64,000 bases of DNA from Gordonia gummivorans (GCF_022513585.1 NZ_JAKWBF010000005.1:1-64000); one strand, 5' to 3'; numbered from the stretch's first letter, positions 16,969 through 26,077 are shown. Translations and numbers: made by a program. The notes: generated by a model not told the origin, from the sequence alone.

Positions 16969-17703
16969 TCAGCGGTCGAAGGCGGCGTGCATCTCCCAGA
17001 ACAGGATCTCCGCACCGGCATCGGTGCCGACCGTGAGTGGGCCTTCGTCGGTGGTGCGCACCGCGTCGCCCTCGTCGAGGGTAGCGCCGTCGGGCAGCTC
17101 CACGGCACCGCGCGCAACGTAGAGGTGACCGTACTCGGCCGCGGGTAGCACACACGACGTGCCCGCATGAAGACGGGCAACATGAAGTACCACAAAGGGA
17201 TTGGCGATCGATAGGGCAGGACCGGACGCGTCGGTGGCGAGGCCGGACACCACCGTCACGAGGTCTCCGGATGCCAGGTCGGCGCTGAAATCCTTTTCGG
17301 CGTAACCGGGTTCGAGGCCGGCGCGTTCCGGGGCGACCCACATCTGGACGACCCGTAACGGCGCATCTTCCGACCTCGACGCCGGATTGCCCTCGGCGTG
17401 ACTGATCCCGCGACCCGCCGTCATCCGCTGCACCACTCCGGGCGTCAGATCGCCTTCGTTGCCCGTTGAATCGCGGTGGTGCAGTGTGCCGTCGAGCACC
17501 CACGTGACGATCTCGGTGTCGCGATGGTGGTGAACGTCCAATCCCTCGCCGGCGTCGACGCGGTCGTCGTTGTGGACCATCAGAACCCCGTGCGCATTGC
17601 CCACGAGGTCGAAGTTCCCGGTCGCCGGGAACGACTGCCACGACTCGAGCCACTCGTTGCGCCAGTGATGGCGGTCCGCCGCTCGGACGACCTTGCGCGT
17701 CAT
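16969..17703 (-). CDS. Pirin family protein (bicupin)
   Basis: A 244-aa cupin protein. His residues in DVHHHRDTEIV and GISHAEGN are the expected metal ligands of the N-terminal pirin cupin; the second cupin occupies about 150-244. Bacterial pirins include quercetinase-like dioxygenases and regulatory proteins, so the function stays open. ATG 17703 was chosen because AGGAGA sits 5 bases upstream; an in-frame ATG at 17715 lacks such a site. It converges with the F420 oxidoreductase gene (12-base gap). Confidence 0.8.
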   Translation of the reverse strand: MTRKVVRAADRHHWRNEWLESWQSFPATGNFDLVGNAHGVLMVHNDDRVDAGEGLDVHHHRDTEIVTWVLDGTLHHRDSTGNEGDLTPGVVQRMTAGRGISHAEGNPASRSEDAPLRVVQMWVAPERAGLEPGYAEKDFSADLASGDLVTVVSGLATDASGPALSIANPFVVLHVARLHAGTSCVLPAAEYGHLYVARGAVELPDGATLDEGDAVRTTDEGPLTVGTDAGAEILFWEMHAAFDR

Positions 17704-17788
17704 GGATCTCCTCATTCACCTGGTGTCGCGTGCCACGTAGTTCGTCGACTCGGTCTCGTGTCCCATCGTTGATGGATAGTGTCCAATC

Positions 17789-18181
17789 ATGGCCGATAGA
17801 GGTACACAGGATTCGACGACCCGCCAGCCGGAACGCCAGCGCATCCGCAAGCTTGCGCAGGCGGCGCTGAATGCGGACGTCACCGTCGAACAGCTCACCA
17901 CGATCATCGACGACATGGGCGAGACCATCGACGGCATCGGCGACACGATGACGGGGATGAACTCCACCATCGAGAAACTCGACGCCACGTTGACCCGGAT
18001 GTCGGGGACCCTCGATCAGGTCGACGCCACCGTCGATCGGATGGCGGATGTGGTTGCGCGGCTCGAGAGCATCGTTGCCCGTGTGGAGGCGATCGTCGAG
18101 ATCGGGGAGATCGCCGCTCGGCCGCTCGGCGCGATCGAATCGGCCGGACGCTCGGTGATCTCGCGCCTCGGGCTAGGGTGA
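17789..18181 (+). CDS. Small coiled-coil protein of unknown function
   Basis: A 130-aa acidic protein with no signal or membrane segment. From about residue 35 to 110 it has a regular heptad-like pattern with repeated D/E-x-(I/M)-x-x-(T/M) units (TIDGIGDTMTGMNSTIEKLD, VDATVDRMADVVARLE), suggesting a long coiled coil. Its stop codon overlaps a GTG in frame with the lipase gene that follows, so the two are likely co-expressed. The pattern resembles small actinobacterial coiled-coil proteins, but I do not recognise a named family. Confidence 0.7.
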   Translation: MADRGTQDSTTRQPERQRIRKLAQAALNADVTVEQLTTIIDDMGETIDGIGDTMTGMNSTIEKLDATLTRMSGTLDQVDATVDRMADVVARLESIVARVEAIVEIGEIAARPLGAIESAGRSVISRLGLG

Positions 18182-18186
18182 TCGAC

Positions 18187-19041
18187 ATGGAGACAAGGAC
18201 ATTCACGGGTGGTCACGGCGAGCTGATCCAGTACGACCTGTACCGGCCGGACGGTGATGCGCGTGGCACGTTGGTCATTGCGCACGGCCTGGCCGAGCAT
18301 GGTGCCCGATATACGCACGTCGTCGACCGACTCGTCGCGGCCGGTTTCGTGGTCGCCGTGCCCGACCATGTCGGGCACGGCCGGTCGGGCGGCAAGCGCC
18401 TGCGGGTGCGCGGGTTCGCCGACTTCACCGACGATCTGGACACGGTGATCGACCAGGTGACGACGCCCGACGCGCCCACTTTCCTCCTCGGGCACAGCAT
18501 GGGTGGCGCCATCGCGCTCGACTACGCCCTCGACCACCAGGACAAACTCGACGGGCTCGTGCTCTCCGGTGCTGCCGTGGTTCCCGGCGACGACCTGGCG
18601 CCCGCGGCGATCAAGGTGGCAAAGATACTGGGGCGCGTCGCGCCGTGGATGCCGACCACCGCGCTCGACTCGGCGAGCATCTCGAAGGACCCCGCGGTGG
18701 TTGCCGCCTACGATGCGGATCCGCTGGTTCCTCGTGGCCGTATCCCGGCAGGTCTCGCCGGCGCCCTGCTGTCGACGATGCAGACCTTCCCGGATCGTCT
18801 ACCGTCGCTTCATCTTCCACTATTGGTGTTGCACGGCAGTGCCGATGCGCTGACCGCGCCGGCCGGCAGCGAGATGGTCGACCGTCTGGCGGGATCGGCC
18901 GACAAGAAACTCGTCATCTACGACGGCCTCTACCACGAGATCTTCAACGAGCCGGAGCAGGACATCGTGATCGGCGACGTGGTCGAGTGGCTCGAGGCGC
19001 GAGCGCCGATCGCATCCCCACCCGCCGACACCGCTCCGTGA
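18187..19041 (+). CDS. Alpha/beta hydrolase, monoacylglycerol lipase/lysophospholipase type
   Basis: A 284-aa hydrolase. The nucleophile elbow GHSMGG, the oxyanion region VIAHGLAEHGARY, an acid near LHGSADALT and His in LYHEIFNE match mycobacterial monoacylglycerol lipases. It should release fatty acids from monoacylglycerol in the cytoplasm or at the membrane. ATG 18187 has TAGGGTG 6 bases upstream; a GTG at 18178 overlapping the previous stop is an alternative. The 3' flank runs straight into an R3 repeat. Confidence 0.85.
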   Translation: METRTFTGGHGELIQYDLYRPDGDARGTLVIAHGLAEHGARYTHVVDRLVAAGFVVAVPDHVGHGRSGGKRLRVRGFADFTDDLDTVIDQVTTPDAPTFLLGHSMGGAIALDYALDHQDKLDGLVLSGAAVVPGDDLAPAAIKVAKILGRVAPWMPTTALDSASISKDPAVVAAYDADPLVPRGRIPAGLAGALLSTMQTFPDRLPSLHLPLLVLHGSADALTAPAGSEMVDRLAGSADKKLVIYDGLYHEIFNEPEQDIVIGDVVEWLEARAPIASPPADTAP

Positions 19042-19059
19042 TTCGGCGTTTCCTCCCCG

Positions 19060-19275
19060 CCGCTGAGGCGCCCACCGCTCCCTGACGTGCGAGGAGCGCA
19101 AGCGAGCCCCCCCCCTCCGCTCCCTGAGGTGCGAGGAGCGCAAGCGAGCCCCCCTCCGCTCCCTGAGGTGCGAGCGAAGCGAGCCTCGAAGGGTCCTGGT
19201 GAGACGACAATGTCATCTCACCAGGCCTTCGAGGCTCTCGGCTGGCGCCTCGAGCACCTCAGGCAGCGGCTCTGA
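19060..19275. repeat. Intergenic repeat R3, copy 2 (multi-unit)
   Basis: Three head-to-tail units carry CTCCGCTCCCTGAGG and TGCGAGGAGCGCAAGCGAG, separated by C runs. They lead into GAGCCTCGAAGG and a hairpin (GGTGAGACGAC facing GTCATCTCACC). A reverse part, CCTTCGAGGCTC, then follows, so the whole block is a large imperfect palindrome. It fills the gap between the convergent lipase and mycolyltransferase genes and might end both transcripts. Confidence 0.6.
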
Positions 19276-19298
19276 TGTAGGGGTGGCAGAGGTAGGCG

Positions 19299-20870
19299 TC
19301 AGTTCAGCGGCGGCGGAGGCGGCGTCGTCTCGGTGGTGGTCGGCGCCTCGGTCGCCGACGGCGTGTCGAGCGGCTCGGGCGTCGGGTCGACGGCTTCCGG
19401 TTGCGTCTCCACGGCCTCCGGCGTCTGCGTGGTCTCGGCGGTCGCCGGGGGTTGCGTGCTGGTCTCGACCGGGGTCGGGACCTCGGTGCCGGCGACCTCG
19501 TTCGGTGTCACGACACCGTCCGGGGTCCGCGCGCCGGGGGTTGCCGCTCCCGGATCGTCGGTGGTGCTCTCCGGCGAGTCCTCGGTCGTGGCGGCGTCGG
19601 TGGTCTCCGATTCAGCGGCCGCGAGGATGGCGGGATCGAGAACCGGTGGCGTCGCCGCCGCCCGCTTTGCCGCGACCGTCGCCTGGGCAGTGCCTTCCGG
19701 CTCGGGGGTGCCCTGCGCCGACACCAACTGGGTCTTGGCGGTGACCGGCGGGTTGTTGCGCAGCGCCTCGAGAACGTGCGGTTTGCCGTCGGCGAGCGCC
19801 CGACCCCAGTTCTCCCACGTGTGACCACCATAGTTGGGCAGCGAGATCACCGACGCGCCGCTCTGCGAGGCCTGCATCTGGAAGAGCACCGTGGACACCG
19901 CGGACAGGATCTCCAGGGCGATCGCGCTGATCTGGTCCTGCTGCGAGAGTTTCCGCATCTCACTGTTGGTCAGGAAGCCGTTGCCTGACGAGATGATCAG
20001 GACCTGACCGTTCTCCTTGAGCTTGCCGATGTTCTTGGACGGATCGTTCTCCGCCCACCGCTGGCTACCGGGTGTGCCCCACATGTTGAGGATGCCGTTG
20101 GTGTAGTTGGACACCATGGTCTGGGAGGCGAGGACGCCGGCGTAACCGATCGGGTTGTCGGTCTGGTAGTAGCCGGACATCGCCTGGACGACCTTGAACT
20201 GTTCGGGGTGCTTCTCGGCCAGCGTGACGGCCGGACCGCCAGACATCGAAAGTCCCACGATCGCATTGTTGTTGGGGCTGACCCCGAAGTTCTCCTGCAG
20301 GTAGGCAGGCAGTTCGTCGGTGAGGAAGGTTTCCTGCTTGATGGTCTTGTTCTCGTTGCCCGCACCGGCATCCCAGTCGGTGTAGAACGACGACGCGCCG
20401 CCGACCGGCATGACCAGGGTGGTGTCGGTGCTGCGGTCGTAGACCTTGGCCGCCTGGACGTCGGTCGTCCACGCCGAGCGCTGCTCGTTGGCACGCATGC
20501 CGTCGAGCAGGTAGATGCCCTGGTTGCTGCCGTTGGAGGCGCGGATCTGCACGATGACGTACTTGTTCTGCGACTTCGACCAGACCTTGCAGTTCTGCAC
20601 GTAGTTGCCGGACTTGTCCCACGTGCATCCGGGCCGAAGAACCTCGGGATGCCCCGAGAGCGCGCGGGCCGGATTGCTCGCGGCAAACAGGCCGCTGGCC
20701 GCGAAGAGCGCCATGGTGACGATTGCGACCGCCGACACCCCACTGATCAGTCGCTGGCGCGGAGTCAGGCGGGGTCGTCGGCTGGTGGATCCCGAACCTT
20801 CCGACGCGGCGTCGGCCGGGGCGTCGTCGACGGAAATGAAGTCATCGGTGTTGTCGAGATGGGACGACAT
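19299..20870 (-). CDS. Antigen 85-type mycolyltransferase with Pro/Thr-rich tail
   Basis: A 523-aa exported esterase. An N-terminal cytoplasmic part of about 40 aa precedes a signal or anchor segment (about 43-66). The catalytic region follows with Ser in GLSMSGG near 206 and His in GGHTWENWG near 348, as in the antigen 85/PS1 family. Such enzymes move mycolic acids onto trehalose and arabinogalactan outside the membrane. After about 373 comes a tail of some 150 aa rich in Pro, Thr, Glu and Ala, absent from classical antigen 85. The gene indicates a mycolate-bearing host. It is transcribed alone. Confidence 0.88.
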   Translation of the reverse strand: MSSHLDNTDDFISVDDAPADAASEGSGSTSRRPRLTPRQRLISGVSAVAIVTMALFAASGLFAASNPARALSGHPEVLRPGCTWDKSGNYVQNCKVWSKSQNKYVIVQIRASNGSNQGIYLLDGMRANEQRSAWTTDVQAAKVYDRSTDTTLVMPVGGASSFYTDWDAGAGNENKTIKQETFLTDELPAYLQENFGVSPNNNAIVGLSMSGGPAVTLAEKHPEQFKVVQAMSGYYQTDNPIGYAGVLASQTMVSNYTNGILNMWGTPGSQRWAENDPSKNIGKLKENGQVLIISSGNGFLTNSEMRKLSQQDQISAIALEILSAVSTVLFQMQASQSGASVISLPNYGGHTWENWGRALADGKPHVLEALRNNPPVTAKTQLVSAQGTPEPEGTAQATVAAKRAAATPPVLDPAILAAAESETTDAATTEDSPESTTDDPGAATPGARTPDGVVTPNEVAGTEVPTPVETSTQPPATAETTQTPEAVETQPEAVDPTPEPLDTPSATEAPTTTETTPPPPPLN

Positions 20871-20946
20871 GGAACTCCTGTCATACGCAGCACCGAGAAG
20901 CGTGCCGGGATGACTGGAATGTCGTTCGATGGGTATACGGACGTTA

Positions 20947-20976
20947 CAGCGCCCCGGTCGGATGACCGGGGCGCTG
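20947..20976 (-). terminator. Strong hairpin after the aldehyde dehydrogenase gene
   Basis: CAGCGCCCCGGTC and GACCGGGGCGCTG form 13 perfect pairs around a 4-base loop. It starts 18 bases upstream (plus-strand sense) of the mycolyltransferase-side gap and lies before the aldehyde dehydrogenase stop at 20994, so in that gene's direction it sits just downstream. There is no T tract, as is usual in high-GC actinobacteria. Confidence 0.7.
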
Positions 20977-20993
20977 CAATCGGGGGAGGGCGA

Positions 20994-22418
20994 TCAGGCG
21001 CTGTAGCCCAGCAACGACTTCACTTCGAGGAACTCGTCGAAGGCGTAGTCGCCCCACTCACGGCCGTTTCCGCTCTTCTTGTAGCCGCCGAACGGGGCGA
21101 CCGGGTCGACCTGGGCGCCGTTGAGTGAGATCGATCCGGCGCGGATCTGCGAACCGATACGACGCACCTCGTCGACGTCGGCACCGGACACGTAGCCGGC
21201 GAGTCCGTACTCGGTGTCGTTGGCGATCTTGAGCGCTTCGTCGATCGAGTCGTAGCCGATGACCACCAGAACCGGACCGAACACCTCGGTGCGGGCGATC
21301 TCCATGTCGTTGGTGACGTTGGTGAACACCGTCGGCTGCACGTAGTAACCGGTCGGCAGGCCCTCGGGACGGCCGGGACCACCGATGGCGGGCTCGGCGC
21401 CGTCGGCGATGGCGCGCTCGATCAGACCCTGGATCTTGTCGAACTGGGCTTCGGAGACCACTGGGCCGAGCATCACGCCGCCGGTGGGGTCGCCGACGGT
21501 GAAGTTGGGTGCGGCCGCCTTGGCGATCTCGGTGACCTCGGCGACGCGGGCCGACGGAACGAGCATGCGGCTCGGCGCATTACACGACTGGCCGGAGTTC
21601 AGGAACATGGTGGCGATGCCGCCGGCAACGTTCTCGGCGAACTTGTCGTCGTCGAGGATGATGTTGGGGCTCTTGCCGCCGAGTTCCTGCGCCACCCGCT
21701 TGACCGACGGTGCGGCGCTCTTGGCGACCTCGATGCCGGCCCGGGTGGACCCGGTGAACGAGATCATGTCGATGCCCGGGTGACTGGCCAGCGCGGTGCC
21801 CACGCCGGGGCCGTCGCCGTTCACCAGGTTGAAGACACCGGCGGGAACGCCTGCGGCGTCGAAGATCTCGGCGACGATCGCGGCACTGAACGGCGCCACC
21901 TCCGAGGGCTTGAGCACCATGGTGCAGCCCGTGGCCAACGCCGGTGCGACCTTGCACATCACCTGGTTGAGCGGCCAGTTCCACGGGGTGATGAACCCGC
22001 ACACCCCGACCGGCTCCTTGACGATGCGGTGCGCACCGCGTTCGGCGCTGAACGCGAACTCGGGGAGCGCAGCAGCCGCGGTCATCAGGTGGCCGAGCCC
22101 GATCGGCACCTGGGCAGCGTTGGTCAGACCGGTCGGCGATCCCATCTCCTCGGTCACGGCTGCGGCGAGGTCACCCATCCGGTTCTGGTATTCGGCGATG
22201 ATCGCGTTCAGCACGTCCACACGCTCGTCGACGGTGGACTGGCCCCACGTGACAAAGGCACGTCGTGCGGCGTCGACCGCCGCGTCGACGTCGGCGGCAC
22301 TGCCGAGCGCGACGTGTCCGGCCGCCTTCTCGGTCGCGGGGTTGATGACGTCGATGATGTTGAGCTCCGCCGGCTCGACCCACTGACCGTCGATGTAGAA
22401 CTTGGTGATTTCCCGCAT
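20994..22418 (-). CDS. NAD(P)-dependent aldehyde dehydrogenase
   Basis: A 474-aa member of the aldehyde dehydrogenase superfamily, oxidising an aldehyde to an acid in the cytoplasm. Visible are the FITPWNWPLNQ cofactor region, general base Glu in AQELGGKSP (near 242), catalytic Cys in SGQSCNAPSR (near 278) and GPVLVVIGYDS toward the C-terminus. The substrate cannot be assigned. ATG 22418 has GGAGG 5 bases upstream, which rules out the longer frame to 22451. Two inverted repeats at 22443-22487 in the divergent region suggest repressor control. Confidence 0.88.
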   Translation of the reverse strand: MREITKFYIDGQWVEPAELNIIDVINPATEKAAGHVALGSAADVDAAVDAARRAFVTWGQSTVDERVDVLNAIIAEYQNRMGDLAAAVTEEMGSPTGLTNAAQVPIGLGHLMTAAAALPEFAFSAERGAHRIVKEPVGVCGFITPWNWPLNQVMCKVAPALATGCTMVLKPSEVAPFSAAIVAEIFDAAGVPAGVFNLVNGDGPGVGTALASHPGIDMISFTGSTRAGIEVAKSAAPSVKRVAQELGGKSPNIILDDDKFAENVAGGIATMFLNSGQSCNAPSRMLVPSARVAEVTEIAKAAAPNFTVGDPTGGVMLGPVVSEAQFDKIQGLIERAIADGAEPAIGGPGRPEGLPTGYYVQPTVFTNVTNDMEIARTEVFGPVLVVIGYDSIDEALKIANDTEYGLAGYVSGADVDEVRRIGSQIRAGSISLNGAQVDPVAPFGGYKKSGNGREWGDYAFDEFLEVKSLLGYSA

Positions 22419-22442
22419 GGTGCCTCCGTGTTGATTGGCGCA

Positions 22443-22487
22443 TTTGCGCATGACGTAGTGCGCAAAGTGGTGACAGATGTTGTCTGT
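22443..22487. promoter_or_regulatory. Two inverted repeats in the aldehyde dehydrogenase/ABM divergent region
   Basis: TTTGCGCA and TGCGCAAA (22443-22450 and 22459-22466) are perfect arms around an 8-base spacer. ACAGA and TCTGT (22473-22477 and 22483-22487) form a second, shorter pair. They lie just upstream of the aldehyde dehydrogenase start and within 125 bases of the divergent gene. They are likely operators; no cognate regulator is encoded next to them. Confidence 0.5.
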
Positions 22488-22567
22488 TTCACAGTCTAGC
22501 CATCTTGGCCGTTGCGGATTCTCATATCGCGACGAGCGGGTGACCGAGGCTGTTCTACAGTCGGGGG

Positions 22568-22888
22568 ATGATCCTCATCGTCGTGAAATGGCCCATCAAA
22601 CCCGAGCACGCGGATCGCTGGCCGGAACTGTCGGCGGAGTTCACCGCCGCGACCCGAGCCGAACCGGGCAACAAATGGTTCGACTGGTCACGCAGCCTCG
22701 ACGACCCGACCACCTACGTCCTGGTCGAAGCTTTCGAGGACGACGCCGCCGAGGCACACGTGACCTCCGACCACTTCCGCAAGGCGCAGGCCGACCTGCC
22801 CCAATACCTGGTGCGCACACCCGACATCATCAACGCGACGATCGACGCCGACGAGTGGTCGACGCTGGGGGAGTTTCCCGTCGAGTAG
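22568..22888 (+). CDS. ABM-domain protein, putative quinol monooxygenase
   Basis: A 106-aa protein matching the small antibiotic-biosynthesis-monooxygenase (YgiN-like) fold: MILIVVKWPIKPEHADRW at the start, VLVEAFEDDAAEAHVTSDHF in the middle. These act as dimers, some on quinols without cofactors, others as heme or lipid-peroxide enzymes. ATG 22568 sits directly after a G run, so the ribosome binding site is poor. It is divergent from the aldehyde dehydrogenase and converges with the MMPL gene (4-base gap). Confidence 0.75.
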   Translation: MILIVVKWPIKPEHADRWPELSAEFTAATRAEPGNKWFDWSRSLDDPTTYVLVEAFEDDAAEAHVTSDHFRKAQADLPQYLVRTPDIINATIDADEWSTLGEFPVE

Positions 22889-22892
22889 CGTC

Positions 22893-25250
22893 TCAGGCCT
22901 TGGTCGACACGACCGCGTCGCCCGAGTCTGTTCTCGCGTCGGTCGCAGGGGATTCCGCGATGCCGAGTGCCTCGCCCTCGACGTCGACGTTGGGCAGAAT
23001 CCGGTCCAGCCAGCGCGGCAGCCACCAGGCCTTGTCGCCGAGCAGCGTCAGCACGGCCGGCATCAGCGTCATCCGCACGACGAACGCGTCGAAGAAAACC
23101 GCGGCGGCAAGCGCGAAGCCCATCACCTTGATGAACGCCATGTCCTGGAGCATGAACGCGGCGAAGACCGAGATCATGATCGCCGCGGCGGCACCGACCA
23201 CACGCGCGCCATGCCGATAGCCGACGATTACGGCCTGTTTCGCATCGGCGCCATGGACATAGGCCTCGCGCATACGTGTCACCAGGAACACCTGGTAGTC
23301 CATGGCCAGGCCGAACACGATGCCGATCATGATGATGGGCAGAAACGACACCACGGGCTGCGGGTTGTTGATGATCCCCAGCGCGCCGTCGGTGAACAGC
23401 GCCACCGTGACGCCGAAGGTGGCGGCGACACTGAGCAAGAATCCGAGCGCAGCGGTGAGCGGTACCAGGATCGAGCGGAACACGATGATCAACAGGATGA
23501 ACGCGAGTCCGACGACGACGAGGAGGTAGGGCACCAAGGACTCGGACAGTCGGTCGGACACGTCGAGTTCGATCGCGGTCTGCCCGGTGACGCCGTAGCT
23601 GATCCCGGTGGTGCGCTGGACGGTCGATTCCATGGAACGTAGCGTCCCGACCAGGTCGTGGGTCGCCTCATCGTCGGATGCGTGGGTCGGTAGGACGCTG
23701 ATGACCGCGGTGTCGCGGGACTGGTTGAGACCGTCGGCGCCGATCCAGACGTTCGAGACTCCGTCGACCTTCTTGAGGTCCTCGACGAGGCTGTTGAACG
23801 TGCGCACGCGCTCGGTCTGGTCCTCGATGTTGCGGCCGTCGGCGACCACCACGAGCGGTCCGTTGTATCCGGGGCCGAACTTCTCCGACACCAGGTCGTA
23901 GGCCTGACGCTGCGTGGTGGACGGGTCGGCGGTGCCGTTGTTGGGCAACGCGAGTTTCAGTCCGGCCATCGGGATGGCCAGGAGCAGCATGACGACGACG
24001 ATCCCGCCGGTGACCAGGCGCGGATGGTCGACGACGCGACGCACCCATCGCTGACCGTTGTGTACGCGCGCAGGGTCGTGCGGCCCCACATCGGGGGCGT
24101 TGAGGAACGGTAGTTGTCCCGCAAAGGCTTTGGAGCCGAACAGTCCGAGGATGGCCGGGAGCAACGTCAGCGCGACCAGCACGGCGACGACCACGGTTCC
24201 GGCCGCCGCGATACCCATGGCGGTCAGGAACGGGATGTTGACGATGGCGAGTGCCGCCAGTGCGATCACCACCGTGCTGCCGGCGAAGACGACGGCCGAG
24301 CCGGCGGTGCCCACCGCTCGACCGGCTGCGTCGGCTCGGTCCACGGTGCGATGCATTTCGTGACGGTAGCGGGACACGATGAACAGCGCGTAGTCGATTC
24401 CGACGGCGAGCCCGATCATCGTGGCCAGCATCGGGGTCTCTTTGCTGAGGTCGAAGAAATACGTACCGACCGAAACCCCGAGCATGCCGATGGCGACGCC
24501 GACGATCGCGGTCACGATGGGCATGCCCCACGCGACCAGCGACGCGAAGGTGAGGATGAGAATGATTGCGCCAACCGCGATTCCGATGAGTTCGGACGTC
24601 ATGCCGAGCTCGTGCGATTCGATCGCCGAACCCGACATCTCGACGGTGAGTCCGCTCTTGCGGGCGTCGTCGGCGACCTTCTCGATCGCGTCCTTGGTCG
24701 CCGGGGTGAGGTCGTCGGCGGTGTCGACGGCGAAGGATGCGCCGAACTGTGCGGCCGTCGCGTCGGCGGTGATCGGTGAGGTCGCCTGCGCGTCGGCGGC
24801 GGCCTGCTCGGCGGACTTTCCGAACACCTGCTGCTCGAACCCCTCGATCATGGTGCGTGCCTTGCCAGGATCTTGCGCGGTGCCGAACGTCACGAACGGA
24901 CTCTGCACCGAATCCGGGTTCTTCACCTGCTCCATACCGCGCAGCGAGGTCACCATCTGATTGATGGCTTCCTGGTACCGCGCCTCAGTGAGGGTCGAAC
25001 CCTGCGGCGCGGCAACCACATACGTGACGTCGACGCCCTCGCCGAACTTGGGTTTGTCCGGGAACCGCTCGACCATCAGGTTCTGTGCGCGCTCCGACGG
25101 GATACCCGGGATGGAGAACGACTCCGACGTCGGCTTGGCGAGGAGATTGGCGCCGATGCCGAAGGCGATGAGGACCAGGATCCAGATCGCGATGGTCTTG
25201 AACCGGTTGGCGTACGACCATCGCCCCACCTTGTAAAGAAAGGTTGCCAC
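22893..25250 (-). CDS. MMPL/RND-family exporter
   Basis: A 785-aa membrane protein with two RND halves. Each half has a large periplasmic domain and a membrane bundle with the family motif (DYALFIVSRYRHEMH in the first, DYQVFLVTRMREAY in the second). About 12 membrane segments are expected. MMPL proteins export lipids or drugs using the proton gradient. The substrate is unknown. The TetR gene upstream ends four bases before the start, and two operators lie in front of that, so local repressor control is likely. Confidence 0.88.
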   Translation of the reverse strand: MATFLYKVGRWSYANRFKTIAIWILVLIAFGIGANLLAKPTSESFSIPGIPSERAQNLMVERFPDKPKFGEGVDVTYVVAAPQGSTLTEARYQEAINQMVTSLRGMEQVKNPDSVQSPFVTFGTAQDPGKARTMIEGFEQQVFGKSAEQAAADAQATSPITADATAAQFGASFAVDTADDLTPATKDAIEKVADDARKSGLTVEMSGSAIESHELGMTSELIGIAVGAIILILTFASLVAWGMPIVTAIVGVAIGMLGVSVGTYFFDLSKETPMLATMIGLAVGIDYALFIVSRYRHEMHRTVDRADAAGRAVGTAGSAVVFAGSTVVIALAALAIVNIPFLTAMGIAAAGTVVVAVLVALTLLPAILGLFGSKAFAGQLPFLNAPDVGPHDPARVHNGQRWVRRVVDHPRLVTGGIVVVMLLLAIPMAGLKLALPNNGTADPSTTQRQAYDLVSEKFGPGYNGPLVVVADGRNIEDQTERVRTFNSLVEDLKKVDGVSNVWIGADGLNQSRDTAVISVLPTHASDDEATHDLVGTLRSMESTVQRTTGISYGVTGQTAIELDVSDRLSESLVPYLLVVVGLAFILLIIVFRSILVPLTAALGFLLSVAATFGVTVALFTDGALGIINNPQPVVSFLPIIMIGIVFGLAMDYQVFLVTRMREAYVHGADAKQAVIVGYRHGARVVGAAAAIMISVFAAFMLQDMAFIKVMGFALAAAVFFDAFVVRMTLMPAVLTLLGDKAWWLPRWLDRILPNVDVEGEALGIAESPATDARTDSGDAVVSTKA

Positions 25251-25254
25251 GTTC

Positions 25255-25908
25255 CTAGAGCTCCTTCGGTCGGGAAATCATCGGGCGGGAAATCGGTTGG
25301 GCCATACCGGCTTGCACCTGATCCAGTGCAGCGTCGAGCACTGTGCGGACTTTGTCGGGATCGTTGACGTCGTCGCCCTGGGCGCGCGCCACCCAAAACT
25401 CGAGAGCTACTCGGGTTGTCGCGATCGCGTTGTGCAGCACCAGATGTGGGTACAGCTCGTTGCCATCTTGTCCGCGCTGGGTGAACAGCGCCTCGACGCG
25501 CGCGTCGATCTGGCCGATGAGGTCGACGTGCTGCGAGTGCGCGGCAACGATCGGTTCGGAGTCCAGCAACCGGAGCAGCGTCACGAACTCGGCGGGCTTT
25601 CCGAGGTCGGGGGAGGTGGCGACGTCCACCAGCGCACTGCGAACGGCACTCCAGAACGACTCGTCGAGCGGCTGCGACTCGATGCGGTCGACGATGGAAT
25701 CGAACAACGCCGCAGCAAAGAAGACCAGAGCGTCTTCCTTGCCGCTGAAGTAGTTGTGAAAGGTGCGCACCGACACGCCGGCCTCGGCTGCGACGGTGTC
25801 GATGGTGACGCGGTCGATCCCGTCACGGGTGGCCAGGCGAAGTACCGCGCTGGCGAGGGCGAGCCGAGTAGCCGCCTTCTTCGTTTCGCGCAGGCCTGTC
25901 GAGTGCAT
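25255..25908 (-). CDS. TetR-family repressor, probably of the adjacent MMPL exporter
   Basis: A 217-aa regulator. An HTH (TIDTVAAEAGVSVRTFHNYF, about 33-52) is followed by a helical ligand-binding part. ATG 25908 was chosen because homology starts there; the frame runs open to 26283 through repeat sequence. It is the first gene of a two-gene operon with the exporter. Tandem TTGCA-N6-TGCAA sites 20-53 bases upstream of the start are its probable targets, giving autoregulation. Confidence 0.85.
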   Translation of the reverse strand: MHSTGLRETKKAATRLALASAVLRLATRDGIDRVTIDTVAAEAGVSVRTFHNYFSGKEDALVFFAAALFDSIVDRIESQPLDESFWSAVRSALVDVATSPDLGKPAEFVTLLRLLDSEPIVAAHSQHVDLIGQIDARVEALFTQRGQDGNELYPHLVLHNAIATTRVALEFWVARAQGDDVNDPDKVRTVLDAALDQVQAGMAQPISRPMISRPKEL

Positions 25909-25927
25909 AGAGCCCACGGTACTGAAG

Positions 25928-25961
25928 TTGCAGATCTCTGCAAGATTGCAGACGAATGCAA
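25928..25961. promoter_or_regulatory. Tandem TetR operators TTGCA-N6-TGCAA
   Basis: Two copies of TTGCA-N6-TGCAA lie at 25928-25943 and 25946-25961, 18 bases apart centre to centre. The first is extended to TTGCAGA/TCTGCAA. A possible third half-site (TTTGCG) follows at 25963. They sit just upstream of the TetR start, where a dimer pair could block transcription of both TetR and the exporter. Confidence 0.65.
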
Positions 25962-26077
25962 GTTTGCGATTCTGGTCACAGTTGCCCATGGAGGGTGACC
26001 GGTGCGACGCACCTGAGTACTCGCTTATCCGAAGCGTTCGGTGACCAGCCTTCTGACCTGGGTAAACACGGTACTGT

